Below, one piece after another: positions 10,649 to 21,204 of a DNA stretch of 64,000 nt. The notes under the pieces were generated by a model. The model ran no database searches. It was not told where the DNA came from and worked only from the letters and a program-made list of their open reading frames with translations. Source of the DNA: Dysidea avara (taxonomy: Eukaryota > Porifera > Demospongiae > Dictyoceratida > Dysideidae); NCBI RefSeq assembly GCF_963678975.1, contig NC_089274.1:29203053-29267052 (forward strand). The letters are read 5' to 3'. The position numbers were made by a program, and so were the translations under genes. Each line of letters opens with the position of its first letter. The stretch's first letter is position 1.

Positions 10649-10752
10649 TGTGATAGATAGTTTGAAGTACACTAGGTTCGGTTATAAACGATTTGGTATG
10701 GATGATCCACTCGTGATCTACAAGGAGCCGTTACACGTGTTCACACTTATCA
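10649..10752 (-). repeat. BEL 5' LTR
   Basis: Direct repeat of 8419-8526. The adjacent inner sequence on the minus strand has the TGG start expected of a primer-binding site. Confidence 0.7.
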
Positions 10753-11120
10753 TGAAGCACAATAATAGGACATACGTAAACGTGATATACAACATTTCAT
10801 AATAACAACGATAACTATGATGTCATGATATTGATCGGGGCAAATTTCTATCCTTGGGCTTTTGCTCTTACAAATTGTCAAATCTCCACCTAAGGCCACT
10901 TCAAATAAATTTTGCTTCCCATCCTGCCCCCAAGCATATTTGCATGTGGGCGGGGGGACCGTTTCCACATTGTTTGCCCTGGTACAGCTGCAAATTGCAC
11001 GTAAGCTTGTGCTTTCATCCTTAAGGTAGGTCTGGTTTGATGGCATGCTGACACCCTACAAGATAAATTTTCCTGAGCTTGTGCAGAGAAAATCTCAGAT
11101 CCCGGTTGTTGTGGCGAGTC
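10753..11120. repeat. Intergenic with a truncated PIF/Harbinger-type end
   Basis: At 10891-10925 TAAGGCCACTTCAAATAAAT matches the left terminus of the MITEs at 13720 and 16863. No opposite end was found, so it is a fragment. The rest is unremarkable. Confidence 0.5.
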
Positions 11121-11462
11121 CTTTGGTGCGTGCCTAGACTGCATGTTGCTGCCGGGGGATCAAGTCACCACTGGGTCTGGGATTTTTTCTGTATTCTTCA
11201 ACGTTTAGTTACATGTTTATGACTCCCTATATTCACAGGCTTTAGTCTTCTCACAGGTCCCAAGTGGGGTAGCATTCACAGATAAAACCATTGCTGGTGA
11301 GAAGTTGCTCCTTTGGTGCGTGCATGTTGCTGGGGATCAAGTCACCACTGGGTCTGGGATTTTTTTTCTGCATTCTTCAACGTTTTAGTTATATGCTTAT
11401 GACTCCCTGTATTCACAGGCTTTAGCCTTCTCACAGGTCCCAAGTGGGATAGCATTCACAGA
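11121..11462 (+). repeat. Tandem duplication of a ~160-bp unit
   Basis: 11121-11282 and 11311-11462 share CTTTGGTGCGTGC, GATCAAGTCACCACTGGGTC, TCTTCAACGTTTAGTTA and GGTCCCAAGTGGGATAGCAT in the same order. Only a few substitutions and one short indel separate the copies. No coding function seen. Confidence 0.85.
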
Positions 11463-11510
11463 TTGTACAGTTGACTATATGCAAGAGAATTCGAAACGGG
11501 AAAATAATTA

Positions 11511-11766
11511 CTTTTTTTTTTTAAGCATACGGAAGAACTGCTGACATTGGACACATGTTATTGTAAGCAATTTTTTTAGCAGTGAAAAGAAAATATAAAT
11601 TGCTCAAACAGTGGGCAGATCTAGAGAGGCAAACTCTGCCCAATCTTCTGATGAAGGAATTGTTAGATGTGTAAGCAGATCGAATGCGGGCCGCGGACGC
11701 CGGGAAAAGAACAAATTTATTTCTTGGGGGAGGGTTAAACAGTGATAGATGCATTGTACCGTACAC
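11511..11766 (-). pseudogene. Unrecognised repeat 3' end encoding ...DWAEFASL...PTV
   Basis: A minus-strand frame ends in IPSSEDWAEFASLDLPTV, stop, then an AT-rich 3' stretch closing in an A-run (plus-strand T-run at about 11511-11522). The same C-terminus with the same following sequence occurs on the plus strand at 25130-25243. Two copies with a common tail and oligo-A suggest a dispersed retroposed family that I do not recognise. Confidence 0.5.
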
Positions 11767-11804
11767 TGCAAATACTCACGCCTGCACCTTAGCCGGCCTT
11801 TTGG

Positions 11805-12609
11805 GCTTTTTTTTTTTTTTTTTTTTTTGGAAGATATAAAGAAAATAAGATTAGAACATACAAATAAACAGTTAAACAATTAAATCAAAAACTGAGTCTC
11901 TGATTGCACCAAGGCCACAGGAGCACTTTTGATGTAATGACCTTGTGAAGATCGCGCTCCTCTAATGCACTGCATTGCTGAACGCAGCAAACAAAATGAC
12001 AATTTACATCTAATCCATCCTAGTACTGTGGCATAAGGGTCATTCCATTTGTCAGACAATAAACTCGCCAATCTCTTGTAAAATACACTGGCTTCATGGC
12101 CCATTCCTCCGGAAGCAGAGAACACTAGAGGGGTAAAAGAACTGTGTTCCACTTCACAGATTCGTAACTCATAAGCTCTCTTCTTTGTTATTCTTCTAGA
12201 ATCAGCTCATTCAGATTGCCATCACTCCACAAAAGCATTCGCTGTTCAAGACAAGATATGTGGTCTTTTGATTTTGAAGTACGTGTTGGCTTCTGAGTCA
12301 CTAAGGTGCAAAATGTGAAAGCAGCCTTCAAAGCAATAGACTCCAAACTGGATCCCTCCCCAACTGAATGAAAGAGTCTGGCCAGCTCCAGCACAAATTT
12401 TTTACCAACATTTCCAGAAGGTATTTTAAAACTGTTGTTTCTCCAGTGAACAACTTCACTATAACTTGCTTCAAGCGAATGACAGAAAGTGTCTGAGTCA
12501 ACAGATCCCCAGTTAAATACAGAACTAGATGAAGGCTCAAAGTCCGGTAGGGAACAACGTTGGTCTTGAGTAGAACTATCAATGTTATCAGATATTGAAA
12601 TAGGTAGCG
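11805..12609 (-). pseudogene. LINE with the RT core deleted: N-terminal and C-terminal parts fused
   Basis: Reading the minus strand from 12609, a frame without stops runs to 12188. It contains LPDFEPSSSSVFNWGS, HSLEASYSEVVHWRNNSF, LELARLFHSVGEGSSLES and LWSDGNLNELILEE, which from memory is the N-terminal signature of the LINE family seen at position 1. Within about 30 bases the sequence passes to KKRAYELRICEVEHSSFTPL and the C-terminal domain (FSASGGMGHEASVFYKRLAS, SFCLLRSAMQCIRGARS), stop near 11880, followed by a 24-base A tail (T-run 11805-11828). The reverse transcriptase between these parts is absent. Confidence is high for the C-terminal half and moderate for the N-terminal half. Confidence 0.7.
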
Positions 12610-12892
12610 AAGAAACGCAGAGCTCTCAACCTGTCAGTTACCTCAGAGTGATGACTGAATTTAAAATGAGTGAGAAATAAGTATGTAGGAGTGAGACATG
12701 CTGGTGAACATCTGACAGTGTACAAAACATACTTAGCTAAGGGGTCTGGTGGCCACGTACCCTGGGAAAAGTTTGTAAAATAGACTATACAGTTTTGAGA
12801 GCATCTTAAAATATTATTATTAATGTAGCTAGCTAAGTGATAAAGCAGTAAAAACAACTCACTTGCATGGTACAACTATACTATTTAGCTAC
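12610..12892. other. Short intergenic stretch
   Basis: Nothing recognisable. A frame of 95 codons on the minus strand has no motif and no support. Confidence 0.4.
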
Positions 12893-13577
12893 ATTATGTA
12901 ACGGCCTTCGTTAAAACCCGGAACGGACCGGACCGGGCGAATTTTTTTTTTGGACGCACTTCTGACTTAGAAAATTTTTCATGTTTTTGTGAACTTACCG
13001 TTTTTCTTTGTTTTACGGAAAGCAACATTGTTTGCGGAGAAGGAAAAGGCAGGTGAAAAGGTCTCTGTATTAAGTGTGTTGGTCGTCTTCAAAGATGTTG
13101 TGAACAACGGACGAGATGGTCATTTCTTCCTTGTCGCCCGCCTGTCATCTCACAACACTGGTGTGACTCGATCGCTGAAAACTTCTAGGCTATGGGTAAA
13201 CACCTCGAACAGGCTCTGCCTTCTGTGTACACCCTCCAATTGCCTAAATGGTAAAGTAGATAACAACAACAACTTCGAGTGAAGGCCAAGGTGAAGGCAT
13301 GAAAGGATAGAAGGATACTTGTAAGAAGGTGTCACAAGTAATAACAACAGTTGGGAACTGAATGTGTACTATGTGACTATTGAGGGCTGTAATGGTAGAC
13401 TCTGGGTATCTAAATCAGTAAATGTTTATGTTATCTTTACAGCGACCAGAACTGAAGGTCTGCATGCATTTCACTAATTTTACAATATGTAGCTACTCAG
13501 TGGATTTGAAAATATTGTTACTTGTGTACTATAGGAATAGTGTTTTTTTTTGCTATAACATCTGTGGAGCTCCATTA

Positions 13578-14289
13578 CAGTGAAACCTTTTATTATTGGA
13601 CACATCTGTTATCCAGTAGTCTAACACTGTACTGCCTGTTCCATCAATCATCAAGGATGTATCCAGGTTTAGAATACAAGAAACAAGGTTAGGCCCAGAG
13701 GATTTAGTGTGGGGCCTTAGGCCACTCCAAATAAATTCTCTGTTTCCTGTCCACCGCTCGCATCTAGTTACTGTCAGCTCCAACTATTCCATTACTCCAT
13801 ATTCTTCCGTTATTTTCCTGTTATTCTTGCATACTGACAGACACAGTAAAAGCCATTTTGAAACAGTGTCAGCAGCGCTATCAAGTCAGCACAAACTTCA
13901 TGTTTGTGCTATTTTTGCAACTTAAAAAGGAAGAAACAAGCTTATGCGTGCTTTTATGGTTGTACTAGGCAAATAATGGCTTGAAAAGCTGCCAATCGCC
14001 CACGTGTAAATATGCTTGAGTCCAGGACGGGAAACAGAGAATTTATTTAGAGTGGCCTTAGCTATATACTTGTATAAGTTAGTGGTGAATATGTAGCAGT
14101 TGGTATATTATGGTGAGTAGTGGTGGCAATATTGTGGTAATTCAGTGGCAGCTGGTCCCAACTACTGTGGGCACATCCCCGAATCATTTAACACTAAACC
14201 TTGATTGTCAAGCAACCTTGATTATAATTTTAGTTCAGATTTAGCCTTAATAAAATATACATGAGCATCGGGTTATAGAGGTTTCACTG
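13578..14289. mobile_element. Tc1/mariner/pogo-like MITE, interrupted
   Basis: CAGTGAAACCTTTTATTA at 13578 and TATAGAGGTTTCACTG ending at 14289 are inverted termini flanked by TA on both sides, as expected for the TA-targeting mariner/pogo group. The next MITE sits inside it. Confidence 0.6.
13720..14057. mobile_element. PIF/Harbinger-type MITE nested in the mariner-like MITE
   Basis: The termini GGCCACTCCAAATAAATTCT and AGAATTTATTTAGAGTGGCC (continuing inward as CTGTTTCC / GGAAACAG) are near-perfect inverted repeats. TTA flanks both ends (13717-13719, 14058-14060). 338 bp, non-coding. Shares termini with 16863-17200 and 10894. Confidence 0.8.
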
Positions 14290-14559
14290 TACTTTTGTTA
14301 GCATTTATTACACTTGTTCACAATATTGATGCAACAGCTATTCAACCTTGACCACTACTCAGTATAAAACAATGTTGTTTTTTTATTATGACACTGCTCA
14401 AATTCAGCCACTGTTAAAGGTGTGGTGGTGTTTAGCTACGTAAAAAATGATACTTGTATTATGCATGAAGTATATAATTATACTTAAGGCTTGGGACCTA
14501 ATTAACATGGATGTTATATCATGATGGGTGATCTTTCAACAAAGTCTTAAAATACACAT

Positions 14560-14800
14560 GAGCTATGTTTGGGACCTACTTGAGTTGGTCACTTTAAATG
14601 AGATAATCTTATTAATGAGCTTGTCGAGTATACCTTAGCTATGTTTGGGACCTAGCTACTCAACGTGGTCACTGTAATGAAGTAGTCTTATTAATGAGGT
14701 CATGCAGTACATCTTTAACTAGAGACATACTTGATATCGTCACTATAATGAGGTGGTCTCAATGAGGTTGTCAAGTACACCTTAACTATGTTTGTTACTC
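14560..14800 (+). repeat. Diverged ~95-bp tandem repeats
   Basis: Words such as TGTTTGGGACCTA, TGGTCACT and CTTATTAATGAG recur three to four times with drift. No coding role seen. The remaining interior of the Mutator-like element (14300-16860) has no recognisable gene; an 85-codon minus-strand frame at 14827-15084 is unsupported. Confidence 0.55.
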
Positions 14801-15545
14801 AACGTGAGTATTGCTATATTAAGGTATCACTGTGTATGTATGTACTTGTCGTGTTCACATACTAATTTGGCTTCCATGAACACAAAATCAAACTCATCTT
14901 TTGAATTGCTGGCTAAATAGACCACCACATTGGAACTGGAGAGTCTGGTTTCTGCAGCTTTGGCACTTCTATAGCCATGGCTTTGTTGGAAATGATGTTT
15001 AGTGAGCTGGAAAACCATGAAGGGCCAGTCGCATATACGCAAGAAGCCAGTACAATACTTATGCATTACTGTAGATGCATACATGAGATAACTTGCCGAG
15101 TATGTGTATGAGGTCTACAATATAGTGTACTAGGAAAAGTAAATCCTATCACATTGTTTTAAATAGCTGCTAAAGAGTATACTACATAACTATATAATGT
15201 TGTACATAATAATCACTGACTCATAGAATATTCTTAACGTCGATGTAGTAAGTAATATATGTGACTAGATTTGTTAGCTCACATACGTACGTACATGCTT
15301 GTGAAATTCTCAGGTATCACATTAAAGTGTTCAGAATGACAAAGCTATGTCCATCTATACCTTCAAATCAACCAGGCTGCTTGAAGACATCTTACGTTTG
15401 ACAGCCTTGTACAAAGGCAGCTGAATGTATTGCTCAAGTGGAGCAAGGGAAATTATGTATAGGTGTAGCAATCAAGTTACAAGGTAGTATACCAGAATTG
15501 CAGGTTGTGCAAACTGGTAGATCCAATCAGATATTGCAAATCAAT

Positions 15546-15789
15546 ATATGTGACCAGATTTGCAAAAAGGAGTTTTCCATACACATCCTATTTACCAAAC
15601 TTGACGATTAATAACTTAAGATTGGAAAAAGATATTGACTTGAAATTTGGTCAGTAGTGAGTACTGACATAGCTTAATCGATGGAGAAAATGTCAGGTTT
15701 ATATGTTAACTGAACACTAAGTTATGGCCTCCCAAGTTTAGAGAATTGGATGTGTGCGGAAGACCCCTTTTGCAAATCTGGTCACATAT
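15546..15789. mobile_element. Palindromic MITE, TGTGACC family, copy 1
   Basis: Begins TATGTGACCAGATTTGCAAA and ends TTTGCAAATCTGGTCACATA, a near-perfect inverted terminus of about 40 bp that continues inward as TTCCATACACATCC / GGATGTGTGCGGAA. Two more copies occur at 59801-60165. Confidence 0.75.
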
Positions 15790-16862
15790 GGGCAAAAAAA
15801 TTTTTTTTAAATCTATAAAAGTAGGACCTCAAGTAAGTATCAACTAATTGGTAGATGTGCAGTATGACCTCAATATCCAGCCAATCATTAATGGTCGTTA
15901 CAATGATGTTCATCTTATCTTCAAATGTGCAGCTGAACTCAATGTGTATGCACACGTCTCCAATAGCTGACAGTTGATTACATTTTTTTGGTCTCAGCGT
16001 TACCCTTACATGTTTGATTATTGGGTGGAAAAGAGATGGATGTGGTGGTTCTTCCTTTGTTGGTCAAATAGCCAGTACAATGATTTGACTTATTCTTGCC
16101 AATTATATTGTTAGTCCATATAAATCATCACACCAAGGTCTTCAACAATAATTACATGTGGTCTAAAGTATAGCTGTGTGATTTAAATCTAAATTTTGAG
16201 TAGTAAAGTTAAGTAGTTAGGTTACTTTTCTTCAACATAAATAACAATCTGGTTCCATGGTCTGGTCGATGGCTGACCTGTTTTGGGTAGAAAGCCAAAA
16301 CAGTTATAATTTCATGACCACGGTCAACCTAAGCAAATTACATTCCCAGGCAATATGCTACCTTTGAATGCCCATTATGTGACCACATTGTGAAATAGGT
16401 CTTCCAAATTAATTTTGATGATTCATAACTGCAGACTGGATAGCTATAGATAGCTATTGGCATGATGTTTGGTCACAGGTTAGTATTAACATACATTAAT
16501 TTGATCATGGATACTGCAATAAGTCTGTGGATCAAGTCACTACTACCTGGTCTGGGATTTATTCCTGGCCATTCCTATAATTACTAGCTAATTTGGTCAT
16601 TCCAATAATTATTCAAAAGCGGATGAGACCCACTAAACCTGGACAAAATGTAACCCAAATGATGAAGGCACTTACAATGTTGGTAAGAATGACAGCATCA
16701 GTAACATGAATTCACAAAGCAGTATTCAAGGGTGCAGTGCAATTGTAGAACAAAAACAAAATTCTTCTGAGAGCCAAAGATGTGGCACAACACAATAATT
16801 ATTTAAAACTCTTACAGAGTGGATCCCATTTGTATTTTGCAGACTTTGAATGAAGCTAGTAA

Positions 16863-17200
16863 GGCCACTCCAAATAAATTCTCTGTTTCTCTTAGCAGGC
16901 GGTCCATATATTTCTATTATGAAATTGGCAGCTTTTCAAGTTATTATTTGCCTATAGGTACAGCCATAGCAAACAATGTAATAACATTTTCAGCTTGTAC
17001 CTTCATAATTTACATTGCAAGAATAACACAAACATGAACAGTGATAACATTCTGACATGTGAGCTGGCAAACCTTGCAAAACCAATTTTATTAAGCCTGT
17101 GCAGTATGCAGAAAACAATGGAAGAATACGGAATAATGAAACAGCTGGGAATAAAGAGATGCGGGTGGTGGATGGGAAACAGACTTTATTTGGAGTGTCT
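16863..17200. mobile_element. PIF/Harbinger-type MITE
   Basis: The left end GGCCACTCCAAATAAATTCT matches the MITE at 13720. The right end CTTTATTTGGAGTGTC is its degraded inverse. TWA triplets flank both ends. Non-coding; lies close to the right arm of the Mutator-like element. Confidence 0.65.
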
Positions 17201-17837
17201 TAAAACGAGTGCTAACCTTTTCATACCCCGGTAGTTGCAAACTTTATTCAATCACACAATACTATGGTACATACCGTAATGAAAATGATGTTAACTTTAC
17301 ACAGAACAAACAAACTACTGTGGTCACAACCTGGATACATACATGATGACATTTAATTCAAGTACAAGATAGCTATAGGTAGTTTCACTCTCAGAGTGTA
17401 TACAGCAAACAAGGATATTACACTCACATACTACACATTCAGTTCCCACCCTTGTGACAACTTCTTACAAGTGTCCTTCTATCCTTTCACGCCTTCACCT
17501 TGGCCTTCACTCGCCATGATCGAAGCCGGTTTTCAGCGATCGAGTCACGCCAGTATTGTGAGATAACAGGCGGGTGGCAGGGAAGAAATGTCCATCCAGG
17601 TAGGTCTCATCCGCTGTTCACAGCATCTTTGAAGACGACCAACACACTTAATACAGAGGGGCTAATAGTTTCAGTGTGACCTTTTCCTTCTCCGCAAACA
17701 ATGTTGCTTTCCGTAAAACAAAGAAAAACGGTAAGTTCACAAAACATGAAAATTTTTCTAAGTCAGAAGTGCGTCCAAAAAAAAAATTCGCCCGGTGCGA
17801 GTTTTAACGAAGGCCATTATGTAACATAGTCTATAGA

Positions 17838-20201
17838 TAGGGTCCAAATCATCTTCTACAAATCGATCCCCCTACCATTGTGGGATGTTCATTGTAGTAT
17901 CCCATTGCTTGATCCACCATGAAACCGGAGGCACGATTGTTGTCTTCACAGAAATATCATTTTCAGTATCTCACAAGATGCAAGATTTATTTTTAAAATT
18001 TCGTACTCCACACAAAGGACCGGATGAAACTTGCAACTTAGCCAAATCGTATCCAGAGTTGTTGTAGTTGAAAAGTACGCACAGAAATAAGTAAATGATT
18101 TGCTGGGTGCCCGGCACAGGGTTGCTTTCTTTGAAAAAACAGACAAAGAAATACAAAGTTTCGAATTCAAACTGCCCTAGTAGCCCTACCACCCCAGGGG
18201 CGGATCTAGGATTTATAAAAGGGGGGGAGCTAACTCAAGGTACTAATCTCTTGGGTAGAGGTAGCGAAGCACACTTCCCAGCATGCGAAGCATGCTGGAA
18301 CTAGGGGGGTCTGGGGGCATGCCCCCCAGGAAAAATTTGAAAAATAGATGCTAAAACACTGCAATTTGGAGACATTTCCACATAAAATTCATACTATTTT
18401 CTGCCTGTAGATATTTTATATACTGCCTTTAGATTATAGGTATGGCTCTCTGAAGCATTTTGCTAATGGAAAAGTTTGGGTAGGTACAGACAACCAAGTA
18501 CATGATGCACCCCTCTCACAATTGCACAACACTGAATAGGTGCATGTTAGAATAATAATGTTGAAAGTGGAAAATTTTGAAATTTGAACAATACAAGATT
18601 GAATCTGAGAGCATTTTCAATGGAAATTGTGAACCTGAATTAAGTATTGTCATACATATTAACTACACAAGTAGATGAATGAAGCCCTTTAAACAGACCA
18701 ATTCATTTCATTGCATGTATAGGTGCAGGCAGATTTGGAAAAATTCCATAACAGAACCAACTACATGTTTCCTGTGAATGTTCTATTAGAGTAGTTAGCT
18801 GACTGCTCTATTAGAGTATCTCGATCTTGTAAACCTCCAATGCTGATTCGGGTCCTTGTTGCATAAATTTTAGCATAAATCCACTGATAATACCTTGGAA
18901 AGACGTTTATAAGGTGGTTTTATGAGTATTTGTATTATTAGTGGTCACATAATTATGCTAAGACAAAATTTCATTATAATACTCAGCATATTGATCAAGT
19001 AAAGCCTAAATATGAAGGGGGGGGCTTCAGCCCCCAAAGCCCCCCCCCTGGATCCGCCCCTGCACCCAGGGCAAGAGAAGCCAACTATTCCTCATAGTGT
19101 TTTGATACGGTTGGGTGCATAGTCTGTCTATGCTGTTAGTTTGGAAAAGATCTGAGACTTCTCACCATGCATCTGGGTGACGAGCGTCAAAATTTTCTGC
19201 AGCATCAAAGAATTGTGTCGCGCTTTCTAGCCATTTCCAGCGCTTCTGCAGCCACAACAATCATCAATTATAGACTAAAACTATGGCAAAATATGTCCCT
19301 GAACGTTTGGTAATAGCGGTTGTCAATCATTGTTTCATCCACAGCTTCCATGCCTCGCTCTAAGCTATGCATCAAGGGAGGCAGCAAAATCGTCCAAATT
19401 TGACTTCACCTCTCACGCTCCACAGCAGCTTCGAATCTTCACTAGATCACCCTACATCACCATTATGCTTCAAAACATCCCAAAACAAACCGAAAAATGC
19501 ACAACATCTTTCATTTTTGATTCGAGCTGGGTGGAGCTCCTGGTGAGCTGCTGGTATACTGCATCATATGAAATCATAGAAATACCAACTGCTACTACTA
19601 TCAAACGTTTTGATCCATCATTTATCATCATTCTAAACAACATTAAGTGACCAGTGTGGCATCAGAAGTACTGGAAAGCACTTTGGTACCATTGAGAGAA
19701 TCCCTTGAAATGACGCACGAAAATTTTGACGTTCTTCACCCAGATGGTGAGAAGTCTCAGATCCTTTCCAGACTAACAGCATATACAGACTATGCATCCA
19801 ACCTTATCGCATCACTATGAGGAAGAGTTGGCTTTTCTTATCTTGGCTGGTAGGGCACTTTGAATTTGAAAATTCGTGTTGTGTTTTCTGCTTTTTGAGA
19901 GAAAGCAACCCTGTGCCGGTAACCCAGTGAATCATTTGCTTATTACTGTGTGTACTTTTTAACTACATTAACTCTAGATAATACCTAGCTAAGCAGCAAG
20001 TTCTATCCTGTTCTTTGTGTAGAGCACGAAATTTAAAAAATAATTTTTGCATCTCACGAAATACTAAAATCGATAGTTCTGTGAAGATAACAATCGTGCT
20101 TCCGGTTTCATGGTGGATCTAGCAATGGGATACTACAATGAACATCCCACATTGGTAGGGGATTGATTTGTGAAAGTTGATTTTTCGGATTGCGGACCCT
20201 A
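17838..20201. mobile_element. Foldback DNA element with ~560-bp inverted arms
   Basis: The left arm (17838-18193, then 19062 to about 19260) is the reverse complement of about 19640-20201, read around a 380-bp centre. The outer end TAGGGTCC is inverted at the other end, and CTATAGA flanks both sides (17831-17837, 20202-20208). Shared words include CCACCATGAAACCGGA, AATCATTTGCT, TGAGACTTCTCACCAT and GACTATGCA. A 106-codon frame in the centre (19330-19650) has no recognisable motif. The left arm is split by a hAT-like insertion. I cannot assign the element to a superfamily. Confidence 0.75.
18194..19061. mobile_element. hAT-like non-autonomous element (CAGGGGCGGATC termini)
   Basis: The terminal inverted repeats CAGGGGCGGATCTAGG and CCTGGATCCGCCCCTG match at 15 of 16 positions. 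CACCC borders both sides; a full 8-bp hAT duplication is not clean. G/C-rich subterminal runs (GGGGGGTCTGGGGGCATGCC) are typical of this type. It contains a minus-orientation copy of the recurrent word at 18776-18830. A related fragment lies at 52430-52600. Confidence 0.7.
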
Positions 20202-20208
20202 CTATAGA

Positions 20209-20543
20209 GTTATTGTTTGCTACTGTGAGCTTTATTGTATTCAACACACAAAGAAAAAACACCATAGCAGTGCACAAAGGCCACTGTGAAAGGGGAGTAA
20301 CTTGTACTGAGCTAACCAGATATTACAAGTAAACAACCACTGTTAATAATATTGAAGCCTTAGAGATAAAAATTAAATTAGCTGCTCCATATGAACAGCA
20401 TCACAGTGCAGCTGCACGTGTATTTGCATGTGATACAAGCGAGCCGGCACCGTTCACTACGAAATCTCAAGTACGAAAGTATACGGCTCGCTGTCGCGGG
20501 GGTACAAAGATTGTAACGGGCTCGGATTGTAAGTTAATAGAGA
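20209..20543. other. Intergenic
   Basis: No feature recognised. A GC-richer patch at 20440-20525 (GAGCCGGCACCG ... CGGGCTCGG) is a weak dyad. Confidence 0.4.
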
Positions 20544-21134
20544 CTATATTATAAAGCTATAGACAGTCTGTTTCTGAAAAATGCGTGAGGTGTTTGCAAA
20601 ACTATGCGTGAGTTGCAAAATCAAGAGTGAGATTGGAGTCAAATGCGTGTGTCTCACGCGCAATGCGTGAGAGTTGAGAGCTCTGCGCGGGGTGACCGTC
20701 ACTGAAACGTCAGTCGACTTGATATCAATAGCATTATTTAAGTCCGCTGGTAGTGACGCTTGAGTCGTATCGGCTAAAGCACTAGCAGTAGAAGGTGGAA
20801 AGTTGGGCTGAGAGTTTGCGCCAGCTTGCAATTGACTGAGAACTTGGAGGGTAGCTACGAGACGGCTCACCAATAAACCGGCAACAACGTTTACCCGAGT
20901 AATCCACGAAAGAGTCCAAGTTTCGGGAGAGGGGTTTATCTTGATAGCGGATGGTATTCTTCCAGTTTTTAGCAGAGGCTTTACCCGCTTCACGCTGAAA
21001 TTCACAGGGTGTCAGGGTTCGAGAGCCAAACTCGATGCAACGGCTAGACCCACAAGATAAGTCTCTGGTAAGCAACTTCGCTTGGAAAGTTCCACAGACT
21101 ATATCCACTGTCAAGGCCGTCACAGGAAAAGTAC
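20544..21134 (-). CDS. SAND-domain protein, two exon segments (partial gene)
   Basis: The exon 21134-20895 follows a good acceptor (TACTATTCCTCAG) and encodes VDIVCGTFQAKLL, CGSSRCIEFGS, LTPCEFQREAGKASAKNWKN and TIRYQDKPL. This matches the SAND DNA-binding fold: a Cys near the start, the G-xx-RCI strand, the TP-EFE-xAGK helix and the KDWK core, here KNWK. Such domains occur in DEAF1, GMEB and SP100-type nuclear regulators. The donor GTAAAC at 20894 and an acceptor at about 20855 or 20845 leave a 40-50 bp intron. Phase is preserved into ATLQVLSQLQAGANS and an S/T/P-rich tail typical of transcription factors. The end is unclear because the last 100 bases run into TGCGTGAG-rich repeats. The 5' exons lie further right and were not found. 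Confidence 0.7.
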
Positions 21135-21204
21135 CTGAGGAATAGTATGTAGTGTTTTGCAGAGCATTTTTCTGTGCTATAAAACACTCAGTAGAATTAT
21201 GCAT

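Larger units (their letters stand above)
8419..10752 (-). mobile_element. BEL/Pao LTR retrotransposon, internally deleted
   Basis: Direct terminal repeats of about 105 bp (8419-8526 and 10649-10752; both contain GGATGATCCACT and TACAAGGAGCCGTTACAC) enclose minus-strand BEL-type coding remnants. Just inside the right repeat, on the minus strand, lies TTTTGGTGCTGTATCAGACC, a plausible primer-binding site. Reading from the right: Gag, a CCHC knuckle, a degenerate spacer and the N-terminal edge of RT, after which the sequence goes directly into the left LTR. Most of RT, RNase H and integrase are absent. No target-site duplication is apparent. Confidence 0.75.
12903..17815. mobile_element. Mutator-like (MULE-type) element with long terminal inverted repeats
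   Basis: The left arm (12903 to about 13370) and right arm (about 17425-17815) are reverse complements over some 400-470 bp. They start GGCCTTCGTTAAAAC and end GTTTTAACGAAGGCC, and share GCAACATTGTTTGCGGAGAA and CTTCAAAGATG. Both sides are bordered by a perfect 10-bp repeat ATTATGTAAC (12893-12902, 17816-17825). Long TIRs with a 9-11 bp target duplication are the Mutator hallmark; the class call is inference. No transposase is recognisable, so the copy is non-autonomous. MITEs and minor tandem repeats are nested inside. Confidence 0.75.

Noticed and set aside
18194..19061. Canonical hAT 8-bp target duplication
   Set aside because: Only CACCC matches on both sides; the 8-bp windows do not, so the class is given as hAT-like only.
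19330..19650. 106-codon gene at the centre of the foldback element
   Set aside because: No motif, no conservation visible, and the position in the loop of an inverted repeat gives no support.
20895..21005. Coding use of the 153-codon minus-strand frame across the SAND exon
   Set aside because: Over the SAND core the other frame carries all the domain residues. Only its part after the short intron is likely coding.
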